Shown here: positions 14,876-22,585 of the stretch, piece after piece
Layout: each line of letters opens with the position of its first letter
Position numbering within the stretch: the stretch's first letter is position 1
Virus record (IMG/VR): IMGVR_UViG_3300046012_000303
Span: 1-38,139 of that record
Length of the DNA: 38,139 nucleotides
Strand: one strand, 5' to 3'
Source of the DNA: a virus
The notes under the pieces: generated by a model
What the model was told of the DNA's origin: nothing
Databases searched by the model: none
The model's input: the letters and a program-made list of their open reading frames with translations, nothing else
Program-made: the position numbers and the translations under genes

Positions 14876-16042
14876 GTGGCAAAGCAGGTTCAAAAGACAC
14901 CCGAGATCCTCTCGCAGATGACGAAAGTCCTCGGCGACGGTGTGGATGTTCAGAACCTCCCAGTTTGGGAGGCCGTTGCCGCTAACTCGCTCCCCCTTCG
15001 TAAGAAGGGTTCGATCTTCGAGAAGGCCGTCATTCAGCAGTCCACGATGACTGCGCTCTCCGACGCGATGAACGCGGGCGGCGCTCCGATGCAGGTCATG
15101 CACGACGGCGGTCAGTTGCCGGTTGGCAAGGCCTTCATGGCACAGATGGCCGGCGGTGACGCAGCGCCCGAACTGCGCGTTCTCTTTTACGTCGACCCGA
15201 CCAAATCAGACTTCATCGCGCAGTTGGACAACTCGACGATTGATGAAGTCAGCCTGGGGTTCATGGCCGCACACTTGCTCTGCAGCGAGTGTGGCTGGGA
15301 CTACATGGGTGACGACGCCACGTCCGCGAACCTTTGGGATCGCGTCTGTGCAAATGACCATGCGATCGGCCAGGACGGTGTTCACCTGAACCTCTCGGGT
15401 CTTGATCGTCTCTACGAGCTGTCGCTCGTCAGTACCGGTGCTGTTCAAGGCTCGAAGATCGTGCCGCGCAGCAAGCAAACCAACATGAGCGACATGGGTA
15501 GGCGTCTCGCCGCCAGCGGCGTCGACCTAAACGCCATCATCTTCGACACCAAGTTGAAGTTGTCGTCCGACCCTCGTGCCTTAGCGGCGTCTTCCCAGGA
15601 GAAACAAGTAATGGCTGATGTGAATATGGAGCTGATCACTCAGCTCACCGATGCGAAGTCGGCAGGCGCGGTGAAGGATGTGAAGATCACCGAGCTGAGC
15701 GGTCAGGTCACTGCGCTCACCGCGCAGGTCACCGAGCTGACGGCGAAGGTTGCGGCTTTCCCAAAAGACGCGGCCGAAGTTCAAGTGAAACTTGACGCGA
15801 GCGTCAAGCAGACCGAAGCGGCCCTCACGTTCCTCCGTGATCAGGCGACCAAGATCGCGAACGCCACCGGTGGTGACGTGTCGAAGATCGCCGAGATGTC
15901 TGTCGAGGACCTGAGCAAGTCGATCGTTGAGGCGCAAGCGAAGCTCGCCAGCCTTATCCCGGTTGGCGGCGTAACGCCGACTACCACGAAAACCGACGCC
16001 GACGCGAAGCCTTCTCGCGCGGCCTTCAAGACCCGCGACTAA
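14876..16042 (+). CDS. prohead protease fused to scaffold (388 aa)
   Basis: The N-terminal 200 residues look like a U35-type prohead serine protease: MHDGGQLPVGK supplies a His (H76), EVSLGF a Ser (S126), and RLYELSLVSTGA matches the E.SLV motif before the family's end. Residues 134-170 hold an insertion with C136, C139, C158, H162 and H170, a possible zinc site not usual in the family. Residues 246-345 are helical with a coiled-coil pattern and no Cys, as expected of a scaffold, and end in a Lys/Asp/Thr-rich tail. The protein should direct capsid assembly and then clear the scaffold. The start is GTG with a poor ribosome binding site. Compare lambda C/Nu3. Confidence 0.8.
   Translation: MAKQVQKTPEILSQMTKVLGDGVDVQNLPVWEAVAANSLPLRKKGSIFEKAVIQQSTMTALSDAMNAGGAPMQVMHDGGQLPVGKAFMAQMAGGDAAPELRVLFYVDPTKSDFIAQLDNSTIDEVSLGFMAAHLLCSECGWDYMGDDATSANLWDRVCANDHAIGQDGVHLNLSGLDRLYELSLVSTGAVQGSKIVPRSKQTNMSDMGRRLAASGVDLNAIIFDTKLKLSSDPRALAASSQEKQVMADVNMELITQLTDAKSAGAVKDVKITELSGQVTALTAQVTELTAKVAAFPKDAAEVQVKLDASVKQTEAALTFLRDQATKIANATGGDVSKIAEMSVEDLSKSIVEAQAKLASLIPVGGVTPTTTKTDADAKPSRAAFKTRD
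15611..16042 (+). CDS. nested scaffold protein from internal start (143 aa)
   Basis: An in-frame ATG inside the protease gene (residue M246) is preceded by AGGAG nine bases upstream, a better initiation site than that of the full-length gene. Starting there would yield the helical scaffold alone, in excess over the protease-scaffold fusion, as with Nu3 within the C gene of lambda. The product begins MADVNMELITQL and runs to the shared stop. The arrangement is read from the sequence; independent expression is inferred. Confidence 0.6.
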   Translation: MADVNMELITQLTDAKSAGAVKDVKITELSGQVTALTAQVTELTAKVAAFPKDAAEVQVKLDASVKQTEAALTFLRDQATKIANATGGDVSKIAEMSVEDLSKSIVEAQAKLASLIPVGGVTPTTTKTDADAKPSRAAFKTRD

Positions 16043-16056
16043 AGGAGAATTGAACT

Positions 16057-16476
16057 ATGGCAATCGGTAAGGTTTCGCTCAACGGCATGGTGGAAGAAGA
16101 TTCCATCTACACGTTCCTCTGCTCCAGCACTGTCGTGGCCGGCACGGATGAAGGCAAAGCGGTGTCGCTCGACACCTCTGCAGCCAACACCGTCAAGCTC
16201 GCAGCGGCCAACGATCGGCTCTTCGGCTACATCGACACGATCGAAGTACGAGCGGTTGAAGGCGTCACTGTCGTCGCTGTCGTGACTGAGTTCATTCGGT
16301 CGCTTCCGCATCTGAGCGGTGAAGTCTTCGAAGTCGGCGACACCGCCGTTGGCGGTGGCAGTGGCCAAGTGAAAGTTCTCAAGAGTGGCTCGCCTGCGGC
16401 GTCTGCTCCCGACCCGAACCAGAACATCGTCCTCGAAGTTCTCGCGAGCGGCGATCCTGTCGTGATGATGCGTTAA
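16057..16476 (+). CDS. head decoration protein, DUF2190-like (139 aa)
   Basis: The size, beta-rich content and position between scaffold and major capsid protein fit capsid decoration proteins. Features in common with DUF2190-type proteins are a short N-terminal strand region, AVSLDTSAANTVKLAAANDRLFGYID, and GGGSGQVKVLKSG near residue 100. AAAGGAG lies ten bases before the ATG, indicating strong expression. It would bind the outside of the expanded shell. No membrane or signal segments. Confidence 0.7.
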   Translation: MAIGKVSLNGMVEEDSIYTFLCSSTVVAGTDEGKAVSLDTSAANTVKLAAANDRLFGYIDTIEVRAVEGVTVVAVVTEFIRSLPHLSGEVFEVGDTAVGGGSGQVKVLKSGSPAASAPDPNQNIVLEVLASGDPVVMMR

Positions 16477-16493
16477 CCGGAGGTACCTGAATT

Positions 16494-17654
16494 ATGAATT
16501 TCCTTCCTCTCACCGATATCAAAAAGCGTGCCGCCGGTGAGGTTCTCAAGGGCCTCCTCAGTGCATCGCCGAACGAGTCCATGGATGCCGGCGTCAAGCT
16601 GTGCCGCGATGCGGCGCAGTACGGTGTCAGCCTCCCGGACTTCCTCAAGCTCTCGATCAAAGGCGAGGGCGATCTCAGTGGCTTCGAAATGGCCCTCTCC
16701 GAGCTGAACCTCCCGGTTCGCAACGACTTCGCGAACGGTGTGGTGCTGCAGGCGGCGTCCGAGACGTTCCAGACGTTCCCGGGTACCCGGGCGATTTTCC
16801 CGCCGGTGATCGATGAGATCCTTCGCTGGGCGAACCGTCAGGACCAGTTCGAGAAGATCGAAGCCCTGGTCGGCAACAGCCGTCCGATGTCGGGCAACGA
16901 GCTGATCTCGACTGTCGTCACCGACGACAGTGGCGAGCGCGACACCTTCACGGTGGCGGAAGGTGCCAACATTCCGGTGCAGTCGATCCGTGCAACGGAA
17001 CACGCCGTGAAGATGTACAAGCACGGTTCGGCGATCCGTACCACGTACGAATTCAGCCGTCGTGCCTCGCTCGACATGCTGACCCCGTATGCGGCCCGCA
17101 TTGCCCGTCAGATGGAGATCTCGAAGGTTGCTCACGCGACCAACCTTCTGGTCAACGGCGACGGCATCAACGCGGGTGCGACTGTCATCAACCAGTCGAG
17201 CTACAACTCGGCGACCGGTATCACTGCGGTCGCCGGCACCCTCTCGTGGCAGAATCTCCTGTACTGGCTGGTTCAGCGTGCGAAGGCGGGTGTGGCCGTC
17301 GACACGGTGGTTGGTAACTGGGATGCGGCCTTCCAGTGGGGCATGCTCTTCTCGGTGACGACCACGAACGCGGCGGGCACCACGGCGGCTGCGAACCTGC
17401 AAGCGGTGGCGAAGCAGGTCGGCAATCTGACGATCCCGTTCCCGACGTTCGCGGTCTCTTCGCAGGCTCCCGCCAGCAAGTTGATCGGTATCACCAAGGC
17501 AGAGACCCTGGAAGAGTTGACCGAAAACGGCTCGCAGATCAGCGAGAACGAGCGTTCGATCCGCAACCAGACGATCGTCTACACCAAGACCGAGAACACC
17601 GGCTATCGCCTCGTCTACGGCGATACCCGCTCGATCTTCAACTACAACGCCTAA
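16494..17654 (+). CDS. major capsid protein, HK97-like (386 aa)
   Basis: This is the shell subunit. Its size, its location after protease/scaffold and decoration genes, and the strong terminator immediately downstream support the call. The N-terminal 80 or so residues are helical and may be a delta-domain removed by the protease. The rest follows the HK97 pattern: QTFPGTRAIFPP, a long E-loop region around FTVAEGANIPVQ, a spine helix region ASLDMLTPYAARIARQ, and an A-domain ending in YRLVYGDTRSIFNYNA. GGAGG precedes the ATG by ten bases. Codon use is strongly biased, as expected of the most abundant protein. Confidence 0.85.
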   Translation: MNFLPLTDIKKRAAGEVLKGLLSASPNESMDAGVKLCRDAAQYGVSLPDFLKLSIKGEGDLSGFEMALSELNLPVRNDFANGVVLQAASETFQTFPGTRAIFPPVIDEILRWANRQDQFEKIEALVGNSRPMSGNELISTVVTDDSGERDTFTVAEGANIPVQSIRATEHAVKMYKHGSAIRTTYEFSRRASLDMLTPYAARIARQMEISKVAHATNLLVNGDGINAGATVINQSSYNSATGITAVAGTLSWQNLLYWLVQRAKAGVAVDTVVGNWDAAFQWGMLFSVTTTNAAGTTAAANLQAVAKQVGNLTIPFPTFAVSSQAPASKLIGITKAETLEELTENGSQISENERSIRNQTIVYTKTENTGYRLVYGDTRSIFNYNA

Positions 17655-17677
17655 CACTGGGCGTTCGGACATCGGAG

Positions 17678-17709
17678 AAACCCCATCCACATCGCGGTGG
17701 GTGGGGTTT
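17678..17709 (+). terminator. rho-independent terminator after the capsid gene
   Basis: A 13-bp stem (17678-17690 with 17697-17709, one G-U pair, loop ATCGCG) is followed by T5-C-T3. It sits 24 bases after the capsid stop codon and should separate high-level capsid transcription from the connector genes. Confidence 0.9.
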
Positions 17710-17729
17710 TTCTTTAAGGAGAAGTAGTA

Positions 17730-18050
17730 ATGGCCGATAAGATTCTCGTCGAAACCACTGGCGACTTCATGCTGATGGATGGTACGACGGGCTGCGACAT
17801 CGAGGCACATCGCCCGACAGTCGTCACCCAGTCTGGTTTCACCCACGTCCGAATCGCGATCTCTCAGTTGCGTGTCCTCGCGAAACTGAAGCCGGAAGCG
17901 ACCGACGTCGAGCTGCAGAAATATATCGCCGAAGCAAAAGGCGACATGGAGCTGGCCGTCGAGAGCTTCAAGTCGAAGTTCGAAATCGTCGACAAGCTGA
18001 CCCGCAAGAAGGACAAGCCTTTCGTCCCGGATGAAACTTTCGGGGGTTAA
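17730..18050 (+). CDS. hypothetical head-tail region protein (106 aa)
   Basis: AAGGAG precedes the ATG by nine bases, directly after the capsid terminator. The first 60 residues look beta-rich; residues 55-95 look helical and the C-terminus is Lys-rich. Genes at this place often encode small head-completion proteins, but no motif confirms it. It lies seven bases upstream of the putative connector gene. Confidence 0.65.
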   Translation: MADKILVETTGDFMLMDGTTGCDIEAHRPTVVTQSGFTHVRIAISQLRVLAKLKPEATDVELQKYIAEAKGDMELAVESFKSKFEIVDKLTRKKDKPFVPDETFGG

Positions 18051-18056
18051 TCCAGG

Positions 18057-18764
18057 ATGGACATCTACGCCGGCGACGCATCCTCTTTGTTGTTTGAGTT
18101 CAAGGTCGACGGCGAGTTCGTGACGCCGTCGACCGCGACTTACACGCTGCGTGGAAACAGCGGAGCCGTGATCGTCGCCGATCAGGCTGTCTCTCCGTTG
18201 GGCACTCAGGCAGTTATTGGCATTGATGCCGGTTACAACACCGTGGCCGATGGCTTGGACTTCGAGCAACGCTTCGTCGACGTCAAATTCGTCTTCAATG
18301 GCAATACCCAACGTGTGCAGCAGAGTTACCGTGTGCGGCCATTCATCCCCCTCACCGGGGACGTAGTGGCTGTACGCTCGTCTCTCGGCGTCCTGGATCA
18401 CGAGCTGTCGGACGACGACGTCGACCTGTACTCGGCCTATCTCGTTGTGCGGGACCGTGTTGGCTCCGATCTTATGGCAACGGCTCTGGCCTCCGGAACA
18501 CGGCTGAGTGATGTGGCCAATCAGGCAGTGGTTCTATACGCCGCCCTGGTCACCGTGCCGATGCTCATGCTGCGGGCTGCTCAATCGAGCGGCGACGACA
18601 CGCTGACGTTCGAGCGGCTGGCCAAGATCGATCTCGATGCGCTCGCCAAAAGCATCACTGATTCCTACGAGCTGGCCGTGACCAGTATCGACCCGAACTT
18701 CGTCGCGCTTGAGCAATTTGTTGTGACGCTATCGACGCCGACCGATCCTGTCACGGGTGCTTAA
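18057..18764 (+). CDS. head-tail connector-like protein (235 aa)
   Basis: The N-terminal 100 residues are beta-rich. The C-terminal part resembles helical head-tail adaptors: VRSSLGVLDHELSDDDVDLY, then a hydrophobic helix with many Ala and Met residues, then a helix of about 30 residues. Such adaptors bind the portal ring from below. Position right after the capsid gene and before the stopper-like gene fits. The end overlaps the next gene by eight bases. Confidence 0.65.
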   Translation: MDIYAGDASSLLFEFKVDGEFVTPSTATYTLRGNSGAVIVADQAVSPLGTQAVIGIDAGYNTVADGLDFEQRFVDVKFVFNGNTQRVQQSYRVRPFIPLTGDVVAVRSSLGVLDHELSDDDVDLYSAYLVVRDRVGSDLMATALASGTRLSDVANQAVVLYAALVTVPMLMLRAAQSSGDDTLTFERLAKIDLDALAKSITDSYELAVTSIDPNFVALEQFVVTLSTPTDPVTGA

Positions 18765-19302
18765 CGTGAATATCAACGACGTCGCCCGATCACACACGAC
18801 CCGGTATCGGACTGACACCGGTGAGACGTTCTACGGTGAGATCCTCAAACTAACACGCAGTACACCACCGGATAATTTCGACTTACCCCGGATGGTGCTG
18901 CGCGTTGGCCTGAACTGCGCCATCGTGCCCGGCAAGATCTTCGTGACCCAGACCGGCCGCTACTATCTGACGGCCGACAATGATGGAGAAGAGACACCCC
19001 GCATGGCGGTGCGTAGCCTCCGACTGTTTGACGTCCCACAGCAAGTCAGTTGGGAGCGACCGGCTTCCGTCACTGACATGGTGACAGGGCTCGAGAAAGG
19101 TCTGACGAAGGTCTCGAAGGGTAACATTCGCTGCTCGTTGGAAAAGCCGGTCACCATCAAGGAAGAGGCGATCGGCGTCCGCAACGCCACATATCGGTTG
19201 ATCTCGAACCAGGACCTGCAGATCAAGGACATCATTGACGGTGACAAGCGTGTCGTGTCCGTGTTCAAGCAGCTCGGGGTGACTTTTGCGGATCTCGAGT
19301 GA
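18757..19302 (+). CDS. head-closure (stopper)-like protein (181 aa)
   Basis: The call is by order between connector and neck genes and by beta-rich composition (FYGEILKLTRST, RMVLRVGLN, GRYYLTADN). Two GTG starts are possible, at 18757 and 18766, and the second is nine bases downstream with a similar leader; neither has a strong ribosome binding site. No catalytic motif is present. The product is probably a ring component that seals the portal before tail joining. The TGA overlaps the next gene's start. Confidence 0.55.
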   Translation: MLNVNINDVARSHTTRYRTDTGETFYGEILKLTRSTPPDNFDLPRMVLRVGLNCAIVPGKIFVTQTGRYYLTADNDGEETPRMAVRSLRLFDVPQQVSWERPASVTDMVTGLEKGLTKVSKGNIRCSLEKPVTIKEEAIGVRNATYRLISNQDLQIKDIIDGDKRVVSVFKQLGVTFADLE

Positions 19303-20075
19303 TGAGAGTTACCTTTCGCAAGGCTGAGAAGCGTGTCCAGGCTGCACAGGGTAGGGCCAACGTCCTGGGCTTATCACCCGACACCGCGTGGTCGTGGACC
19401 GCCATTGACCCCAAGGGACAATCCGTCACTACCCAAAGCCTGGAATTCGTCCAACGCATTATCAATCCAGATGTCCAGAAGTTCATTGCCGATGCCCAGA
19501 AGGTTGCCGCCTCGGTAGCGGACACCCTGGTCGACAAATTCTTCAATTGGATCGGCCATACCTTCATGGGAAACGACGGTCCCGGTGAACTGGCCGAGTT
19601 TGGTGTGATCTGGAAGGATTTGGAACCCCGATATGCCGCGATGAAACGTGGCTCGGGCTTCTGGGTCAACACCGGCAAACTGCGTCGTCAGTTCTACGCC
19701 CGCAGTGGCATCAAGCTTCTAGGACAAACGGAACTTCAAGCGATCGCACCAACGCTCGACCGAACGCTCTACCAGGGGATCAAGACGCCGACGAACGTCT
19801 TCAAGCTGAAGCTTATGCCCCGATTGGGAACTAGTGTAGGGAATACAACCGATCTTGAGGATGCGATCACCCGGTTATTGAGCGATGAGGAACGGCGAAA
19901 GCTGCAAGGCAAGCGCAGCTACTATCGAGCGCTCCTGGGACCGGCCCTGGTTCTTTTCCTCCGGAACTATATTCCGGCGGCGATCACCGAAGAGCTGGCG
20001 CGTCAAGGGTACAAAATCAACGCAACACGTCAGCGAGTTCAGACCAATGGTCTGGGCAACGAATTCGGAGTGTAA
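19302..20075 (+). CDS. neck / tail-completion-like protein (257 aa)
   Basis: A mixed alpha/beta, Arg/Lys-rich protein with a helix-rich C-terminus (SDEERRKLQGKRSYYRALLG). A central segment (GSGFWVNTGKLRRQF) resembles the G.l..S... core of HK97 gp10-like neck proteins, but the match is loose. The ATG at 19302 follows a GTG at 19299; the stop of the preceding gene lies across both (GTGATGA). Role is inferred mainly from gene order between the stopper and the tail terminator. Confidence 0.55.
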   Translation: MRVTFRKAEKRVQAAQGRANVLGLSPDTAWSWTAIDPKGQSVTTQSLEFVQRIINPDVQKFIADAQKVAASVADTLVDKFFNWIGHTFMGNDGPGELAEFGVIWKDLEPRYAAMKRGSGFWVNTGKLRRQFYARSGIKLLGQTELQAIAPTLDRTLYQGIKTPTNVFKLKLMPRLGTSVGNTTDLEDAITRLLSDEERRKLQGKRSYYRALLGPALVLFLRNYIPAAITEELARQGYKINATRQRVQTNGLGNEFGV

Positions 20076-20077
20076 TC

Positions 20078-20539
20078 ATGGCCGCTCATCTTCTGTTCAA
20101 GACCAGCATCATCAAATTCTGTCAGGCCTCGATCCAGGCGATGCGGGAGGCTGGGCTGACCGATGAGTGCGACTACATCAACTTCGATGCCCACTCGCAG
20201 ATCGACAAGCTGCCGACCACTGATCTGGTCGGGCATGCCAACCTACACCACGTCAACGAGGGCAAGTTCTACACGGTGGGTGTTTCGATTGGGGTGTCGG
20301 CCTGGGAAGATCCGAATCTCTTCCGGCACGATGCAATGCTCGACTACCTTGAGCAGAAGCTGAAGCCCGAGAGCAAGCTCCCGCTGATCGACCCGGATAC
20401 GGGCGCGGTGTCAGGCTGGTTGATCTCGACGAATGGAACGTCGGTAATGCCGTTACTCAAGACGGATACACGAAGCTTGAGCTTCGTGATGGTCAGTTTT
20501 CAGACGTCGCAGACGTCGCAGACGTCGCAGACGGGCTAA
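20078..20539 (+). CDS. tail terminator-like protein (153 aa)
   Basis: Length, an N-terminal helix followed by a beta sheet (FYTVGVSIGVSAW), and the location before the tail-tube gene fit a tail terminator, which caps the tube and joins it to the head. The C-terminus is an unusual tail, three QTS triplets followed by QTG, encoded by a 9-base tandem repeat that is also coding on the other strand. The gene starts two bases after the preceding stop, so initiation is probably coupled. Confidence 0.6.
   Translation: MAAHLLFKTSIIKFCQASIQAMREAGLTDECDYINFDAHSQIDKLPTTDLVGHANLHHVNEGKFYTVGVSIGVSAWEDPNLFRHDAMLDYLEQKLKPESKLPLIDPDTGAVSGWLISTNGTSVMPLLKTDTRSLSFVMVSFQTSQTSQTSQTG
20469..20488. repeat. perfect 9-bp hairpin
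   Basis: CACGAAGCT pairs with AGCTTCGTG around TG (a 4-base loop if the inner pair opens). It is coding for the tail-terminator protein and also lies just beyond the stop codon of the leftward regulator gene, where it could stabilise or end that transcript. No U-tract follows. Confidence 0.5.
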
Positions 20540-20717
20540 GGGTCTGCATATTCCGCAGCAGCTCCAGGTCTGTCTCGATGGTCCGGTCGATCGAATTCTG
20601 AAGCAGGATCTCGACCATCTTCGTAAATGAGCGGCGGGTGACGAGGGCCATCTGCTCGACCTGCTGGACGAGCGAATCTGGTAGACGAACTGTCTTGACA
20701 GTCATCGGGATACTCAT
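20493..20717 (-). CDS. ribbon-helix-helix DNA-binding protein (74 aa)
   Basis: This is an Arc/MetJ-type regulator on the opposite strand to all neighbouring genes. The fold is read from VKTVRLPDSLVQQVEQMA (beta ribbon then helix 1), TRRSFTKMVEILLQNSID (turn and helix 2), followed by a helix (ETDLELLRNMQ). Dimers of such proteins bind palindromic DNA, and antitoxins or phage repressors commonly have this form. AGGAA precedes the ATG by eight bases. No toxin gene lies next to it. The last 15 codons overlap the tail-terminator gene tail to tail, ending in an SAT-repeat tail. It is a candidate repressor for the palindromes in this window. Confidence 0.8.
   Translation of the reverse strand: MSIPMTVKTVRLPDSLVQQVEQMALVTRRSFTKMVEILLQNSIDRTIETDLELLRNMQTLSPSATSATSATSEN
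20501..20536. repeat. 9-bp tandem repeat coding on both strands
   Basis: CAGACGTCG occurs three times in perfect tandem (20501-20527), followed by a partial copy. Rightward it encodes the QTS tail of the tail-terminator protein; leftward it encodes the SAT tail of the ribbon-helix-helix protein. Because the unit is nine bases, expansion keeps both frames. Confidence 0.9.
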
Positions 20718-20778
20718 TTTGAAGTTTCCTAAATACAAATAACTCATAGCACAGTAATAAATGCTTGGATTACATACA

Positions 20779-20802
20779 AGGAGAATTTCTGTTCTTTCTC
20801 CT
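20779..20802 (+). promoter_or_regulatory. leader hairpin before the tail-tube gene
   Basis: AGGAGAA (20779-20785) pairs with TTCTCCT (20796-20802). The first arm looks like a ribosome binding site but has no suitable start nearby; the functional GGGAG follows the second arm. The hairpin may set the translation rate of the tube protein. The surrounding 20718-20814 region must also hold divergent promoters, which I could not place. Confidence 0.35.
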
Positions 20803-20814
20803 GGGAGTAAATCC

Positions 20815-21624
20815 ATGGCCGGTGAAGCTAAAACCTCTACGTTTCTCTTGGGCTCCGCGACGGTCATGATTGGCCCGGTCGCGGACCTTTGGGATATGGA
20901 ACCGTCGACCCATTCCATCGGCTTGGTGAAAAACTTTTCGATCACTGCGGCTCCGACCTATACGGAACTTACGCAGGGCACGAAGAACCAGCTCGTCTAT
21001 TCCGTGCTGACCGACAACAAGGTCACCGCGAGCATGGAAGTGTACGAGTACACGGCCAAGAACCTCTCTTACGGCCTCGGCCTGGACGGCTCGGCCCTGG
21101 AGACGATCAGCCTCACCCACGTCTCCAATGCAGACGTGGTTGGTGACGGTACGATCGCCACTGTTGTGATTGCCAGTGTGAGCGACATCCACGCCGACTT
21201 CCCGGTTGGCGGCGCTGTGATGGTTCAGGAACTTGGTGGTACTGATCAGGTGCACATCGCCAAGACCGTGTCGGCGACCTACGCCAGTACCGCGCTCACG
21301 CTGGTCCTGGACAAGCCGTTCCCGGACGGTGTGACGTTCCACTCGGGTTCACTCGTCTCGCCAGTCAACACGGTGGCCGTCGGTGCGAAGACGGATCAGC
21401 CGTTCTTGGCGGCAAAAGTGGTTGGCATCCTGCCGCAGAACAACGAGCCGTGCGTCATCCTGATGCCGAAGCTCCGCATCTCGAAGGGCTTCACGCTGGC
21501 CTTCCAGACCAACCAGTTCGGCAATCTTCCGTTCGAGTTCGAGCCGTACGAACTCACGTCGGTGGACGCGAATTATGCCGAGTTCGCTGGGCAAGGCGTC
21601 GCTAAACTCTATGCACGTACGTAA
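20815..21624 (+). CDS. major tail (tube) protein (269 aa)
   Basis: The call rests on beta-rich composition, length, a strong terminator behind, and position before the G/GT chaperone genes. Features include IGPVADLWDMEPSTHSIGLV near the N-terminus, a long beta region that could include an inserted immunoglobulin-like domain (about 120-190), and FGNLPFEFEPYELT near the end, similar to the closing strands of tube proteins. I chose the ATG at 20815, with GGGAG seven bases upstream, over an in-frame ATG at 20761 that would add an unstructured leader. The tube forms the DNA channel of the tail. Confidence 0.75.
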   Translation: MAGEAKTSTFLLGSATVMIGPVADLWDMEPSTHSIGLVKNFSITAAPTYTELTQGTKNQLVYSVLTDNKVTASMEVYEYTAKNLSYGLGLDGSALETISLTHVSNADVVGDGTIATVVIASVSDIHADFPVGGAVMVQELGGTDQVHIAKTVSATYASTALTLVLDKPFPDGVTFHSGSLVSPVNTVAVGAKTDQPFLAAKVVGILPQNNEPCVILMPKLRISKGFTLAFQTNQFGNLPFEFEPYELTSVDANYAEFAGQGVAKLYART

Positions 21625-21653
21625 CGGTTAGTCTGACGTCCCTTGACCTGGAT

Positions 21654-21682
21654 GCACCGGAGCTTCGGCTCCGGTGCTTTTT
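21654..21682 (+). terminator. rho-independent terminator after the tail-tube gene
   Basis: A perfect 10-bp stem (GCACCGGAGC with GCTCCGGTGC) closes a TTCG tetraloop and is followed by five T. This is a textbook terminator, 30 bases after the tube stop codon, and it isolates the tube gene from the HNH gene downstream. Confidence 0.95.
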
Positions 21683-21683
21683 A

Positions 21684-21701
21684 TTGTCCAGTACTGTTGA
21701 A
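21684..21701. promoter_or_regulatory. degenerate copy of the 18-bp palindrome
   Basis: TTGTCCAGTACTGTTGAA matches 14 of 18 positions of the palindrome at 127-144, keeping the core CAGTACTG. It lies between the tube terminator and the HNH endonuclease gene, where a promoter for that gene would be expected. Confidence 0.35.
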
Positions 21702-21748
21702 TCAGAAAAGACTTGAGATCAGGATTCGGCGGGCGTACTGGCTTGAGC

Positions 21749-22585
21749 ATGTACGCGACACGAGCTGAAGCAAAAGCGGCGGGGGAGAAGTATTACTTCA
21801 CGGGGAAGCCGTGTAAGTATGGGCATGTTACTAATCGGCTCGTATCTGTTGCCGGATGTATTATGTGTGACCAAGCTAGGAGAGGTTTGTCCACTGACCG
21901 CGCTGGTGCCCGATTACGGTCTCGACGCCTATGTGAAGAGGCTAAAAAAAGAGGTGAATCTGTTTTCTTCACCGGGAAACCGTGCAAACGCGGCCACGTA
22001 GCTAAGCGACTTGTGAGTTCAGGCGGGTGTACAATTTGTAACTGTGAGTTACAGCGTAAGCACCATTGGTTGAACATAGAGGCAAGCCGGGAGACGGATC
22101 GTCTAAGGAGCATGCTGAAACGCCGCAACCCCGAGAAGAATGCCATAATTATTGAACGACAAAAACAATGGGCCAAGAAAAATAAGGGCTATATTAATTC
22201 CTTGGTAGCGGCCCGCAAAGCCCAAAAACTGAAGGCCACACCACCCTGGGCTGACCTAGAACGCATCACTTGGATTTACGACTTAGCCGCTCGCCGCTCC
22301 CGGCGAGAGGGGGTTCGATACGACGTTGATCACGTCCTTCCACTTCAAGGGAAGAATGTATGTGGTCTTCATACCTACGAGAACCTCGTTATCCTCCCGG
22401 CCTCCGACAATATTGCCAAAGGTAATCGTGTCAGCCCCGAACTGCTGGCCCAGCTCGAAGCCCAAACCACCCGGTGGGCCAATATTCAGATAGAAATTGA
22501 CCGGCGAGAAGCGCTAGAACGGTTCCAACAGGAGGACCTTTCATGTCCCGATACCCCATCTTTGCCGCAACCATCGGTTGCCTAA
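21749..22585 (+). CDS. HNH homing endonuclease with two zinc modules (278 aa)
   Basis: The C-terminus has a complete HNH nuclease motif: VDHVLPL (D194, H195), GLH (H208), ENLVIL (N212) and DNIAKGN (N221, K224). The N-terminus has two copies of a zinc-binding module, FTGKPCK.GHV...RLVS..GC..C (C22, H26, C37, C40 and C79, H83, C94, C97). A Lys/Arg-rich helical region links them. Free-standing HNH enzymes of this kind cut DNA at intron-less sites and spread between phages. The gene is less GC-rich than its neighbours and interrupts the tail module, consistent with transfer. The ATG at 21749 is preferred to a TTG at 21713; its ribosome binding site is weak. Confidence 0.88.
   Translation: MYATRAEAKAAGEKYYFTGKPCKYGHVTNRLVSVAGCIMCDQARRGLSTDRAGARLRSRRLCEEAKKRGESVFFTGKPCKRGHVAKRLVSSGGCTICNCELQRKHHWLNIEASRETDRLRSMLKRRNPEKNAIIIERQKQWAKKNKGYINSLVAARKAQKLKATPPWADLERITWIYDLAARRSRREGVRYDVDHVLPLQGKNVCGLHTYENLVILPASDNIAKGNRVSPELLAQLEAQTTRWANIQIEIDRREALERFQQEDLSCPDTPSLPQPSVA

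Noticed and set aside
16473-18401. Long leftward ORF (642 codons) opposite the capsid gene
   Set aside because: It is antisense to the capsid and connector genes, crosses the capsid terminator, has no good start and a composition (Arg, Asp, His-rich) typical of the reverse frame of GC-rich coding DNA.
20761-20814. Upstream extension of the tail-tube protein
   Set aside because: The in-frame ATG at 20761 has no ribosome binding site, and the extension crosses the leader hairpin; the ATG at 20815 has GGGAG at proper spacing.
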